From contig JALJCO010003469.1 of NCBI GenBank assembly GCA_023101725.1, forward strand, positions 744,001 to 808,000: 64,000 nt of DNA. The letters are read 5' to 3'. This stretch comes from Atherinomorus stipes (Eukaryota > Chordata > Actinopteri > Atheriniformes > Atherinidae). Shown one piece after another: positions 27,421 through 40,199 of the stretch. The notes beneath the pieces are model-generated. The model saw only the letters and a list, made by a program, of their open reading frames with translations, had not been told where the DNA came from and did no database searches. Position numbers and translations under genes: made by a program. The stretch's first letter is position 1; every line of letters begins with the position of its first letter.

Positions 27421-28966
27421 TTGTTTTTTTTTTGGCGCAGTTAGCAGTCCATTAGCTATATCTGTTTACAGCGAGCTGCGCACATAGCAGAGCACATGGT
27501 GAGATGGTGAGAGGGGAGGGACAGAGACGAGACATTAAGGCATTGATTGGTTCTTTCTATACGTTGCAAATTACCAATTCCTGCCTTTCTGTGCCAATGG
27601 CACGGATTGTTCAGTGCTTACTGACCTGCAGCTCTCACAGAGGTCTGACTTTTTTCCTTCCTTTTTATAAAAACATGATATACTGTCAGGATGGAAGGAC
27701 CATTTCACCCAGTATAACAAAAAGTGTTTCTAAACAGGATTACCAATTCTGGCTTAAAGTTGTAAATATTCTCAAAAATGAACCCAACCATCACAGAATG
27801 CAGAGTTACATTTTGTAATAGTTGTTAGATTAAATAAACAGGGGATCACAAAGCAGTTGTGCTCAGGGCGGATGGATAGTAGTGGGCCTGAATAACAGAA
27901 AATGACAGGAACAACTTAGGACTTCTTGGACATTGGTAGGGCCATCTCCTACACTGTTCTACACCCAGAATTTTTTGAAGAATGTTTATTTGACCTGCTG
28001 TAAATATCGAAAATTTGTAGTTTTACAGAAATCCCCCCTTTTCTGATCGTTATTTGAAAAGCAGATGATGTGATGCTTTCTCAGCTCGGCCCATCTGGAG
28101 GCGTTTAACCAGTAAAAGAGTTGAGTTGCATTGAGAGGAAACCTCTTCCAGTTGGGGCTGAGCTTTATTTACCCTGCTTATCTTTCCTCTGGAGTCAGCA
28201 CAGCACTGTTTATTCTAACCCAGTAAAGACAAACAGAGCTGCACACATCTAATCCACAAGCCTCAAGTCATTTGTGTCTGCTTTAACAATCCAAAACCAC
28301 ATGCCAGACTTTTGCCCAAACTCTCACCTACCAAAATCACTTAGACCTAATTGCTTCTTGTCCCGGGTGGATTTTTCCTCTCTAACCGTTTCCTCCACTC
28401 ACTCAAACATATTCTGGACTTTATTGCTTGGTGTTAATTGTTTTGGAGTACTAATTATGTTTCTGAATCCATAAATATAAAAACCTGTATTGTTTTTGTT
28501 GTTGTTGTTTTTTTTTTTTTTTATAACCAAAAGCTAGAATTTGTTTTTTGTTTAGCTGTTTTGCACAATTCTGAGGAACAGTAAAATAGCTCAAAACTAA
28601 TGACTTCAGCTGCTCTCACAGGGCTTTGTTTCTTGTCTTCACCAGGAAGTCTGACTGATGATTTTCTTTCATTTTATCATGTTTGAAGTTGGGAGTTATG
28701 ATTTGTGATTGCATGCATATGCATATGAAAACAGGTTTTAAAAAAAGACAGACTAGATATTGTCTGAATCCATATTAATAAACAACATTGGCCTGTATAA
28801 CATCCCGTAAAACTAGTTCTGATGAACAACGTAAATTCCTGTTCAAAAAGCAGCTGTCCTTTTGTGTTCCCTTTGTATTATTTGAGCACATCACACCGCA
28901 GACTTTTCATTTACACTTCATATATCTGTGCCAGCTTTTAAAACAAAACAGATTAAATCTTGTGTC
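27421..28966. other. No gene recognised
   Basis: Contains a poly-T tract at 28508-28522 and a few short frames without domains. Confidence 0.45.
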
Positions 28967-28972
28967 CTTAAC

Positions 28973-30631
28973 TACGGTGGCGTTGAACTGCCAGAGCGAT
29001 GAAATAAATGTTGGAGCCATCTCATTATAACGAGAAAAAAATCTCGTTATAACGAGAAACTTTCTCGTTTTAACGTGAAACCTTTCTCGTTTAAACGAGA
29101 AACTTTCTCGTTTTAACGTGAAACCTTTCTCGTTATAACGAGATAAACTTTCTCGTTATAACGAGAAAAAAATCTCGTTATAACGAGAAACTTTCTCGTT
29201 TTAACGTGAAACCTTTCTCCTTTAAACGAGAAACTTTCTCGTTTTAACGTGAAACCTTTCTCGTTATAACGAGATATACTTCTCGTTTAAACGAGAAAGT
29301 TTATCTCGTTATAACGACTTAGATAAAGTTGGAAAGATATGGACAGATTCGGACATCGGGGATCAATAACTCTGAGACGAAACGTTTTTGAAACACAAAT
29401 GACACCCCTTTCACGTCATAATAGCACAGACTACTAGCTACAAGAATTAAAAAACGTTATTTTTTTAGAAAAACCGAGCTGGGTGAATAACATTGATCTT
29501 TATGAGCAGGCGGTAGCCGAGCGAGTGGTTAGGGACCGTCTGCAAGTGGCAATACAGGAGCAAGACGCTGCGAATAAAAATCAATAACCCCACTGTCATA
29601 CAGAACAGAGACTCCGAAATCACCACACACACCTAGGGGCTCCAGATGGTCACTCTACAACAGCTGTTTTGGAGAAATGTGCCTTTTGATAATTCATTAA
29701 CATCTTGCTATATTGATAAATAACACCATCATTATAAAGTGCAGAGACTAAAAGTCACCACACACATCAATGGAGCCTTGTTGATCATACTACAACTCTT
29801 CCTCTCATAAAATATGCTTAAATGTATTTTGGGGGATTTTTAAAAAAGCCAAATAAGTCAAATAATTGGCAATATATGTTGTAGTACCACCAAAGTCACG
29901 TTACACATAAACCATCTCCTTTTTTCCATGCCACTCGTCTTATTAGATAAAAATATGCTAAAATTTAAATTTGGGGGATTTCTTATCAATAAACAGTCAT
30001 AAGATTAGCAATAACTCATTTATTAGGCTACAAATTGTAGTACCACCATATTTTCAGAACAAATATGGTGGTTTCAAAACCAAAGTCTTTCTCAAACCCT
30101 GCCTTTTCTCATCCGCCCTTCATCCGCAGATGAGAAATGTGCCTTTTGATAATCCATTAATCATTAATACCTTACATTGCCATTTGCAGACGGTCCCTAA
30201 CCACTCGCTCGGCTACCGCCTGCTCATAGAGATCAATGTTATTCACCCAGCTCGGTTTTTCTAAAAAAATAACGTTTTTTATTCTTGTAGCTAGTAGTCT
30301 GTGCTATATATGACGTGAAAGGGGTGTCATTTGTGTTTCAAAAACGTTTTGTCTCAGAGTTATTGATCCCCGAAGTCCTAATCTGTCCATATCTTTCCAA
30401 CTTTATCTAAGTCGTTATAACGAGATAAACGTTCTCGTTTAAACGAGAAGTATATCTCGTTATAACGAGATAAACTTTCTCGTTTAAACGAGAAGTATAT
30501 CTCGTTATAACGAGAAAGGTTTCACGTTAAAACGAGAAAGTTTCTCGTTATAACGAGATTTTTTTTTCTCGTTATAACGAGATATGGCTCCAACATTTAT
30601 TTCATCGCTCTGGCAGTTCACCGCCACCGTA
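28973..30631. mobile_element. 1.66 kb DNA transposon with long palindromic ends
   Basis: The ends TACGGTGGCG... and ...CGCCACCGTA are inverted, and the identical hexamer CTTAAC lies just outside each end (28967-28972 and 30632-30637), a target duplication; a core TTAA duplication is the alternative reading. The inverted arms reach from the ends to about 29545 and from 30184. Within them are a unique 48 bp block, arrays of CTCGTTATAACGAG-like palindromes (29021-29315; 30413-30585) and a 235 bp inner segment. The left array has more palindromes than the right. The core repeats GAGAAATGTGCCTTTTGATAA at 29672 and 30132. No transposase is encoded; the 97-codon frame at 29971-30264 lies partly in the arm and is not a protein. 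Confidence 0.9.
29508..29546 (+). other. tRNA-like A-box segment inside transposon arm
   Basis: CGGTAGCCGAGCGAGTGGTT resembles the D-arm and A box of a tRNA (TAGCCGAGTGGTTAG in class II tRNAs). It is mirrored near 30190-30225 because it lies in the inverted arm. I see no good T-arm or B box downstream, so it is not called a tRNA gene. Confidence 0.25.
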
Positions 30632-30639
30632 CTTAACTG

Positions 30640-30960
30640 ATATGAATGAAAGACTGAAAGCTCCAGAGGTTAAAGAAGACATATTTGACATCACATAAGC
30701 CCCTTTTGGTCAGAGAAGTTCAAAGAATGCAGTTCTCAAACTAAGTTCAAGGAATAACCTTTCCCCAGGGCAACTTTTTGTTTTGCAATTGCACATGAGT
30801 CAGGAACCTTGATAGGGATCGATGTGATAGTGGTGTATCACTTTAGTGCCACCATTGACAGCAAACAAAACCCACGAATAATATGAACATAACAAAACAA
30901 CACGACCATGAAGCTAGCATGTGATGTAGAGAGCCAGAAGAGCTTCCACCTCCTCATTGG
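30640..30960. repeat. Diverged dispersed repeat, related to 33300-33500
   Basis: CACATGAGTCAGGAACCTTGATAGGGATCGATGT near 30790 parallels TACATGAGGGAGACCTTGATAGGGACCATGT near 33440. Both are embedded in stretches with GCAGTTC motifs. The element type is unknown. Confidence 0.35.
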
Positions 30961-31084
30961 TCCATTTATCACAGGCTCTACCCGTTTTGTTGTTGTTGCC
31001 TCAACAAACAGCTGCAACAGCAGTTTTTCAAAAAATTCAGGGCCACAAGAAGGACAAAACTGACGAAAGATGTAGAATGTTTTT

Positions 31085-31455
31085 TACAGTCATGATCAAG
31101 TTTATTGGCATCCCACAGATAAGTCAAAATTGCCAATAATCACTCAAATAACTAGAAACTGAAAGAAGGAAAGATTAATCTTTTAAAAATGCTAAATTAT
31201 AATTAATTGATCCAAAACATTGCCTTTGAACTTTTCTGAACAAATTAGAGCGCTTTGTTGATGAACAGTGGGCCAAAATGCCTGTCGACAGAAGTCTGAC
31301 AGAAAAAACGTGATTGCAATGATTGCCTCACAGGGTTGCTTAACAAAAAAGTTAGTTTTTGGGTACCATCATGAGTTTAAAAAAAAAAAAAATTAAACCA
31401 CAATCAAAAAGCAATAGGATTTTCATTGAATTTTCATACAAGTTACACAGACATT
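31085..31455 (+). mobile_element. Tc1-like MITE, copy 2 of 3
   Basis: Aligns with the left interior of the element at 6455-8131 and, inverted, with 52190-52580. Shared blocks include ATAACTAGAAACTGAAA, GATGAACAGTGGGCCAAAAT, CCTGTCGACAG, GATTGCAATGATTGCC and GGTACCATCATGA. Terminal repeats are worn. Confidence 0.7.
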
Positions 31456-33530
31456 TCCACTTCCACAGTCGATCAATTTCTGTTAAGTGCTTCTGGTTGA
31501 GTAAGATCTTCGTTCATTTACGTTAAATAGTGATGTCTCTAAAATGGGAACATTCTCATTTATTTACTTTAAAAGAAAGTGTTTTATTGCTTCTTCAGGT
31601 TGCTATGCCATTCAACTGGGAGGATCATGTGATGAAATGGTCTAATGTTAAAACTAGCAATATATTTTCATATCTTTTTTAGTCCATGGTGGTAAACAGG
31701 AACAGGCCATAGACGTACACAGTGACGCAGTCGGCTGTGTGTTGATAATTGCCACAAACACGGCAGTTTAGTGTCCATGAAGGCAAATGTTCCACCAAGC
31801 CAGTGTCTGAATGATTCCTGTCAGAAGACTTGACTGGTGGTTACGGAGGAATTAATTTATTTACTTATTTATGTTTTTGGTTACAGAGGATGGATAGGTG
31901 GAGACTGCACCTGATAGCTGGACCTGGTTGGTCATGCAACTGCATGGCTGCTGTCCTATGGCAAGTTCGCTCATTTTACAACCTTCACATTTATTTGATT
32001 TCACAAGCTGCTGCAGCAACAATATGTCCAAGAACGCTTTTTGGGTTTATCAATATCCATTTATCAATCATCGAGTTTGGGAGCTCTTCGTATGTGTGTT
32101 GTTAATTTGCGCATGTCAGTGTAAAATAACTGTAACTGTGGCAGTCCTAAGCAGAAACTAGCAGACATCGCAGCTACCATGGTTTTAGCCATGAAACTTG
32201 TCCATAAACCACACAGATCTCACATCTGGGTGTCTTTAGGACCTCACAGGTATACAGGTTTCCTGTAAATAGTAAAAAAAAGTGAATGTGAATCTCTGGC
32301 ACCCCCAGCGTTATCGCTTCTATATCACCATCAGCGCTGACTGTGGTTCTCTTAAGATGATATACAGAAGTTTTCCAGACATTTATATTTCACCCAGAAG
32401 GTTACAATCCAGCTACTAAATGTTTATTCAGAGACTCTATATCATAAATCCACAATGATCCATGATAACACCATTGTTTATCAAATTTTCATCACAAAAA
32501 AGATCACTATAACTACTATGTTGCAAAGAGACCTCTATTTAGATCTGGAAATGATAAGGAAGCCACTTCCTGTAATGCTCTCTACCAATCAGAGAGCTTA
32601 AATTGATGGTAATGTCCAATCAGGAGAAGCCAAAGGTCAACACGTGAGCAGAAAGTTTGTCTGAAAAGAACAAAAATAGTGTTCCTTTATGGCTGGAATG
32701 AAGCTAAAAAGACCTTTTGGATGCACAGTGGTGCCACAAAGCAGCTGAGCTGGAGTTGGTTTTGTGAGGATATTAGGTAAATGGTAGCATTAATAACTGG
32801 AAATGAAGAGGAAGTGTGTATATGTAAATACTTTTTGTTATGTGTTTGTTTCAATGCCTGACAGCTATGACTTGAGAGAATGATGTGCAGATGAGAAAAG
32901 GCTTGGTCACTGTTGATATGTGTGTTATTTCTACAAAGTACTGTTAGTAATAAAATCTGTTTTCTTGTTTTGGTTGGCTTTTATGGTGCTGTACAGTGAT
33001 TTCACAAAATTTTAGTTTTATAATCTGACAACTGAGGCTGGAGCATGTCTGGATGCTGACTGGGATAAAAGGTTCAATTTCTACATGCAGTTTTACATAA
33101 ATGATACAAACATGTTTGAGTTTTAAGGGGTCTTTTATTTTTTCTACTTTTGGCTGGATTTCCATATGAGAGCTGAAGGAAAACCCTGCGGTTTTGTGTT
33201 GGGCCATTCCTGAATGTTGTTGACATGTCTTAAGGTTAAACATGAGAAGTTGTTGTTCATGTGGTTAACTTCTCCCAGTAGTTATGAAAACTGTGACAAT
33301 GTCAGAAAACCCACAGATGCACCCGTTCCCCAGCCACATGGAGTCATGAGGCGCAGAGAGGTTCTAGGAACGCAGTTCCTCTAGCTAGCCGTCTGAAATT
33401 TAGTTATAAGAACTACGCTTCCCCATCAGTTTGCGTTAGTACATGAGGGAGACCTTGATAGGGACCATGTTTGACGCAATCGTCTGTGACAGTGACAAAT
33501 TTATGCCCCAGCAGATCTAAAACAAAACCG
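31456..33530. other. No gene recognised
   Basis: Two overlapping plus-strand frames at 31830-32161 lack recognisable domains. A possible repeat remnant lies at 33300-33500. Nothing else supportable. Confidence 0.4.
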
Positions 33531-33532
33531 AG

Positions 33533-33908
33533 GTTTCTCATCTCTTTTATTCAAAGCTATTATAAAAGTTAGCTTACCAGCTTTCTATCATCACGGTCAT
33601 TTGTATCATGTAACGGAACAGCTCCCCGTTGGAAAGCTGCCCTACTAACGTCTTGTTTACCTTTTGTTGAATACGCTCAGACACTTTAGTGGAGGGACCG
33701 GGGTTCCTCCACTAAAGTGGTGCAGATTGTACTGACACAATTTGCAACTGTATTTGGGTTTTCCATCTCTTTTATTCAAAGCAATTATGAAACCTAACTT
33801 ACCAGCTTTCCCTCCCTTTCCTTTGTTTACCTTTTGTTGAAGTGCTCCCGGACACGTATTCGGGCGGCAGCCGCAGACTCTACTGCCACACTTTGCAGCT
33901 GTATTTGG
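33533..33908. repeat. Tandem duplication, 225 and 151 bp units
   Basis: Units 33533-33757 and 33758-33908 share CATCTCTTTTATTCAAAGC, CTTACCAGCTTTC, TTGTTTACCTTTTGTTGAA and GCAACTGTATTTGG-like ends in order. The first unit has about 75 bp extra, which includes a hairpin at 33682-33719 with 14 bp perfect arms (CACTTTAGTGGAGG) and a 10-base loop. Confidence 0.8.
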
Positions 33909-34059
33909 TTCATTAAATTCGTATAAAAATAATTGCTTTTGGACATTTCAAAATAGTCATCGATTCAGAACGTGTAGCATTGTGGGCGATTTAATAATGA
34001 ATTGGTGCACTCCTATTGTAACAGTTCTTGTTGTTATTACAATCTTGGTAAACAGTTAA

Positions 34060-34555
34060 ACAGGTAAACAGCTGTGGGACTTTTTAAATATGGCGGGACG
34101 GCAGAAGCGGAGATCACGCAAGGGTGCGATTTGCCAGTTCTACCAATCACCAAACATCTATGCATTGCAGTTCCTATGGAACCCCAAAAAGACCCTGCCT
34201 CGGAGTAGGAGCTAAAAAGGTTAGGCTATAGGAACTGAGGGCCGAGGCCTCTCCTATTGGACGTGCTAGGATGTCATCACAGTTTGCTTGAAAATTGTTC
34301 AATTCAGGCACAGCAGTACTACGGCGGCATTTACCAGCCTTGGAGGCGTTGACGTCTGCAGTGTGGACTTTATACACCTCAGAAAGAGTATGAGATGAGC
34401 GAATTAACACTTCTAGAAATGTGGTCCGTCAGCTGTTTACCAAAAACACTGTTGTTATTGGTTATTTTCGCCAACCTGGTCATAAACCATCGGCTGCATG
34501 TTCCTGTGTTCTGAAGGTGTGGTTTCGGCAATTGCCATCCCTAGCTTCAAAGATG
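34060..34555 (-). mobile_element. MITE with CTAGGGATGGCAATTGCC end
   Basis: The right margin, read on the minus strand, matches the left margin of the repeat at 26920. The interior holds AGTTCCTATGGAACC and a GGAGCTAAAAAGGTTAGGCT segment, motifs that look like another small fish DNA transposon inserted within. Limits are uncertain. Confidence 0.4.
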
Positions 34556-35214
34556 TGCCCAGTCTGACCCAGTTCAATCCTGTTATCGTTTTCTTCCCCC
34601 AAAATCATCAAAATGATGTGATCAGTCTCTGTCTTTGAGAACATCTTCCAGAAAGAGCGAGCTGGTTCATTACCTCCACTAACAATGGCCTGTTACTAAA
34701 CCCAGAGGGAATGAGATGGAAACACCTCCTCTTCTTCTTCCACTCGCTCTTTTTCTCTCCATCACCTCAGTAGTTGTCTCTCATGATGGGGTAAAGGAGG
34801 CAATGATGGATTGTTAGGTTTGCATATTGCCTCCTTCCTTTATCACTGTAATGGAAACACCGTGGAGGAGCCTGGGCTGGTTCTGATATGTAAGCCCTGG
34901 GGTGACGTGATATCTTTATCCATCCTGTAGCCTACTTTTACCTGACCATCAGTGTATCACATGTGGCTGCACACAGCACAGCATCACCACCCTCTCTCCG
35001 GACAAATGATGGAAATATGCTAAATAAAACCTCACTGTCTTTCAAGGAAGATGCCTTGAGGGTGGAAGTGACTCCACTCAGTAACAAATGATTGAAACTC
35101 AGAGAGAAAATCATCCAGCTTATGGTGAAGAACTTGAGTCCTTGATATGTGACAATACAATACAGTAACTTCTGGTCAATTATGACATGGAAGAAATTAA
35201 AGGAGCTTCTGTTC
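34556..35214. other. No gene recognised
   Basis: Ordinary sequence; a 94-codon minus frame at 34938-35222 has no recognisable domain. Confidence 0.4.
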
Positions 35215-35300
35215 CAATCCAACTTTATTTATAAAGCATTTTTAAATCAACACAGATGGCTCTCCACATGCACAATGTCTAAAACTTTACAACAATGAAA
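35215..35300 (-). mobile_element. LINE 3' tail fragment
   Basis: ATCCAACTTTATTTATAAAG followed by a degraded copy of the AAAGTGCTTTAC-type tail is the minus-strand 3' end of an L2-clade LINE or of a SINE sharing that tail. Confidence 0.5.
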
Positions 35301-35499
35301 AGGGAGAGTATGATGATAGTTTAACAGGGCCTTCAAAATCCAGCTTAGAGGGAACCATAGCCAAGGTGCTAGCACTGAGATAGCAGAACTGCTGTCTCTA
35401 ACATCTACAATCTGTTGATGTAAGAGCTGCCTAAAAACTCAAATTATCCACTAAATGTAAGGAAAGGGTGACCAGAGTGCAGGTATGTAGAAAGATGGG

Positions 35500-35770
35500 A
35501 GTAAATCTGCACTAAAACTCACACTTAACCAGTTAACACCTGACCAAGACAGGTCGTTTTCATACACGACCCATTTAGGTCGACCTAACTGGGTTTTGGT
35601 ACCAAACACGGCGTGACTGGGTCTGTGTGAACACGCCACTCGCACTCGTAGTTGACCTAACTCGCCCACTCTCAGACCGGCTGAATGGGGTGGTTTCAGG
35701 CGGCTTGCATCGACCTGAATTGCAGCGCGAGTGATGTGTGAACTCGCACCAACTTTAACCCAACCTTAAT
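35500..35770. mobile_element. GC-richer MITE remnant
   Basis: A CpG-containing island of about 270 bp between AT-rich flanks, with repeated GACCTAACT/GACCCATT and GTGTGAACACGCC/GTGTGAACTCGC blocks. Composition and internal repeats suggest a worn DNA transposon. No terminal pair identified. Confidence 0.35.
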
Positions 35771-36169
35771 CCCAGATACTCCGTCTTTTTTAACTAAACA
35801 GGTATCCGTAGGCAGTTGTACCATTGGGATATCCTTCTTATTGACAGTGTTAATACAAATAACAGGGTTACGCATGCCTAACTGTAACGTTTAGTATCAT
35901 CTTGTGTCTGCTAGTTACTAATGCATGTCAAATGTTAAGATCAATGGGGCGTTCAAAAACACTGGACAAATTTCCAACAAGAGCTAGCAGGCTAAGCATT
36001 AATGCTCATGTTTACAACTCACCAGTACCTGGCTGTTTGCCCATAATAACTGCGTATGGTCCGGACTTCGCAGTTCAACAGGATCAATCTGCGCCTTGCT
36101 CTGGTTTGTCTGGAAATCCGCCGCCTCCATTACATGAAAATGTTTTACACAAAATTCATTTACCATTTT

Positions 36170-36313
36170 TTAAAAAACTGGAATTTGAAAAAAGGGATAA
36201 AGAAAAGGATAAAAAAAAAAAAAATTTTCCAAAATTTAAAAAAAAATTTAAAAGATTTTTTTTATATATATTATTATATATATTTTTTTTATTAACTAAA
36301 GCTTAATTTGCAC

Positions 36314-36362
<49 letters not shown>
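36170..36362. repeat. A/T-rich low-complexity and (TA)n(GA)n
   Basis: An A-rich stretch (36176-36260) passes into TATATATTATT and, at 36318-36362, (CATA)n, (TA)n and (GA)n. The tail of the 134-codon plus frame at 35902-36306 (Lys/Phe-rich) is composition only. Confidence 0.85.
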
Positions 36363-37915
36363 TCTCTTGTATATAAATATATTGTAAATTGTGTTTAGAA
36401 GAAAATCATCAGGGTAGGTAAGGACCTCAGGATAGAAATTAGAGTCTAATGTTGCCTGAAAAGTCCCAAGTGATGTTTCCAGTCCTAGTTTGTGATAGTC
36501 ACTCCAACAAGCCTGTGATGCCTTTATCTTTTCAGGCCTCAGGTAAAATGGAGTGTGTCTTCTCCATCTCTTAATCTACTCAGTTTTTCATCCTCTCAGG
36601 GAAACTCTGAGGTTTATAGAGCCAAGACTCAGACATCTCTTTGTCTTTTTGTACTGACTTGGTGAACACTGGCATGTTGTGTACTGAAACATTTCCTCTT
36701 TCATCTCAGAATGTCACCTTGGCCATGTCCCAGCGTAGATATGGTCTGCTGATGAGCAGTGGGGACAATAAATGAGTATTTTTATTTCTAGAAGACATCT
36801 TGCATTGCTAGGATGACCTGATCCAACCCTCCACCAGCCGCAGCAGAAGTCTGATTTCAGAGAAAAACTCTGAGGTAAAAACTGCTGCACTCGCTGCAGG
36901 TCTAATTGTCTCTCAGCTTACAGACTGGTTGTTTGGGGTCATTAGAAAACTCTCTGAAGGAGCATTTTTCCTAAAATGGACTCTTGTAAGTGTGGTTTGA
37001 TGAGCACTCTGAAGTCTGCTGGAGCAAAATGTGTCAATGTGATCAATTTGTTCCCACTGGAGAAACTGTTGCAGCTGTTTGAACTGAAGACTGCTCTGAC
37101 AGGCAGATAAATAAAAGGTTGGAGACCACAGATTTAGGAATAAATGTTATTTTAATCTTCATGGACTTTTTTTATGATAGCTTTCTCCTTTTACTTTTCA
37201 CTGAAATATTTGACCAGTTGTTGGTAACAGCTGACAAAAGTTTCCTGTGAAGAGAAGCAGAATGCTGGAGTGGTTGGGCTTTTAATTCCATTCTCCTGAA
37301 TTAATCTGTGAGTTTATTGTTAAACCAGTAACTCGTTTCCATGCATTCAGTCTAACACATTCAGACAGAAAAACACACAAAACCTGTCCAAAACATACCG
37401 TAATGTCAATCCTCATCATCACGAGCCCACCACCATGTTTACCCCCGTGATTGAAGATTACAGGACTAAAATCAGTCTGGAATTAGTGGAAATCTCTGCT
37501 GGTAGCTTTTAGGGGATTTTTTATGGTGAGGAGATGAGGAAGTGAAGATTAATCATTTTTTATGCTGCAGAAACATGCTGGTGAACATGAATTCACTTAA
37601 ACCTGAAGAAAACCTCAATTAGTTATGTATAAATAATAGAAAGTCCCCATCCTCACTCTTGGCCCGGATTTTAGATTTATTAAAACTGTTTGATTTAAAA
37701 AAAAAGTACTGAAATAAATAAGTTTGAGGTCATTACTTAAAAACTGAGTGCACTCTACTAATTTCTGGAAAAAGTTAAATGTGTGAATAATTTTAAGTTT
37801 GCTGGACCCAAGTTTTGGTCATGACCATGCAAAATGTAAATGTAACGTTGTTTTTAAGAGAATATATTTAGTAGATATAACTTAATTTTAACTTAGTTGT
37901 TAGCAGTACTGATCT
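36363..37915. other. No gene recognised
   Basis: Ordinary non-coding sequence with no supportable ORF over 60 codons. Confidence 0.5.
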
Positions 37916-38428
37916 GTATTTCACTTCAACTTTTAAGTCCAATGAAATAGCTATTTTATGTTCACTCCAGTGAAGTTAGTGATGAGGGAGCAGGTTTCCC
38001 ACAATGCAGTTCACTTCTTTTAACAACAACTTAGAGATAATTCACAAATGAAGGATTTATAAACAATGCTGGTATGTGTCATGTGACTGCTCTCTACTTA
38101 TTTGCCTATTCCTGTATATAATACCCATGCAGTAGCTGCTGCAACATAGCAAGAACATTTTGAGTTCATCAATATTTTTTTAAGTAATATTTAACTGTTG
38201 GCACAAACTAAAATACATAGTTTGTGTGAAGCATCTCATCTAAAATATGTGAAATTAATCATCTACAGTTTCCTCCACAACTTCATTCACTTACAGCTTT
38301 TTCAGATTTATCACGTTCAAAAGAAGTTCTATAAACTGAAACTATTCTAGTTTATTCTACTTAGTAGCTTCCATTAATGAAAACTTAATTTTCCTAAGAC
38401 ACTGAACTTAAAAGTTGAAGTGAAATAC
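37916..38428. mobile_element. Inverted-repeat element, 23 bp perfect arms
   Basis: GTATTTCACTTCAACTTTTA at 37916 continues to 37938, and its exact reverse complement lies at 38406-38428, 467 bp away. Flanking AAGTT/AACTT-rich sequence on both sides extends the similarity weakly. This fits a MITE or its inner part. Confidence 0.65.
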
Positions 38429-40199
38429 ACTCAAGTTTTTATCACGCATTACTTAACCAGTTTCCTTAAATTTTTAAGTTATCTCAACTTATTAGTGCTC
38501 TGACTCATTGTGCCAAGCAGAAACAAAGGTATGGAAGTGCAGATTTGGTCAGAATGTACCTTTTGTTTTTATTTTTGCAGCTGAAATTCTCCACTCAGTT
38601 ATCAGAGGTGTGGTCACGACACTCATGATGTTCTATTACTCATTAGGCACAAATTCAAGACTGTCTTTATTCATTTTTACATAAGGAACGAATGTCTCCT
38701 AAAATGTTCTTATTTCCTGGTTAGGTTCAGAAAATAAAACTACATGGTTACTTAGAGTGAGACTCAGTTCATGGTTGGAGTTAAAAACACTGAGTTGTCA
38801 CATTACCAGGAACCGCGTTGATTCTCATGCTTTTTTCCCCCTCAGAGGTCACTTATTGTTTATTTTTCTGTATTTATAGCTCATTATTCTCTGCATGAAC
38901 AAATGACCCTTGGGGCTGCTTTTGGAAGGACAGTCTCACTTCCACATATGTTGAATTATAAATGCATTCACACACACAGAGACACGGTCTAAGCTTGTTG
39001 TGGCCGAGCTGTACATCATTCTCATTGTGGCAGATGCACTTGTCATAGATTGACCTTTAGTTCCAGTTTCAGTCCCACCGGCTGCAGGGGAGAGCACAGA
39101 AATCTGCTTACACTGGATGAATCTGCCAGAGCCACGTCATGGAAAAATAGAGAATATATCTGGCACAACCTCAGGGAAATATTAACATATACACAAACTC
39201 ACATCACCAATTTATGAGTATGCACACACACACAAACACACACGCAGGTATTCATAGAAGTGATTGCCTCAGGTGTTCAGGTCAATGGAACGGTCGATGA
39301 AAAGGTGATTTGTGGTAAGGTAAATGCTGTTTTCATAATCCCTGCTATCAGACAAAAATGTTGTTATAGTATAGGTATAGGTCCACCATTCATTGGCCTA
39401 TCAGCCACTTCCATCAGTACCACCAGACAAAGCTACACAAACAGAAGAGGACATGGAAGAATCAGTTCAAACAAACCAGTGGAATAAACGCAGCAGCTGT
39501 TTGAGCTCCTCTGAACTCTTCATGCATGTAACAAAAGAGACATAATGCAAGACAATTTGTGACTCATCCACTAAAAAAGACTCCGCTGTTGCTCGCCAGG
39601 CTAATTATCAGCAATTTGAAAAGAGAGACATGGAGAAAAACACAAGAGAACCTGCAAAGAGAGGTCAGGTAAGGTCATCCATCTGAAGTAAAAGTAGTTT
39701 TTGTGTGAGAAAAGGCTGAGCCGTCATACGTTGGGTGACCAGAGCCGCTGAATGAGGGATGAATAGAAATGAAAAAAACTCGGTTTATTTGGATTTAGAT
39801 AATCATTCTAATTGTCAATGGCTAATTTTGCTCTAACCCTTCAAGCCCTTTTTACTCGCTACATTAGCAGGAAGTATTGTGAAGCACAGGGCTTCTAACG
39901 TGTTTAACAATGCATTAAATGGTGTGATTAAGTGGCTGATTTAGAGGAGTGAAGCTTCTTCACGACCGTGTCAGACACCAGACCAGACCTGACGGCTGAG
40001 AGAAGTTTAAATAAGGAAGAGCAAATGGTCATGACTTGTCCAGCCAAATGATCAAATTTAGGTCAATGGATTTGTTTGTAAACACATTCTGTAAATTCAC
40101 CACAACAAAAATAATTTACCCAGGAAATAAATTCTATGTTATGATCCCTCATCGATCCTCCTTTCTTGTAGCACAGAAAAAGTATTGCAAGGTGTACGG
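38429..40199. other. No gene recognised; CA-rich tract
   Basis: A CA-rich microsatellite lies at about 39222-39243. No ORF with a recognisable domain. Confidence 0.45.

Noticed and set aside
29021..30585. CRISPR-like array of CTCGTTATAACGAG repeats
   Set aside because: Spacing is irregular, there are no unique spacers of constant length, the repeats sit in transposon arms, and the genome is eukaryotic.
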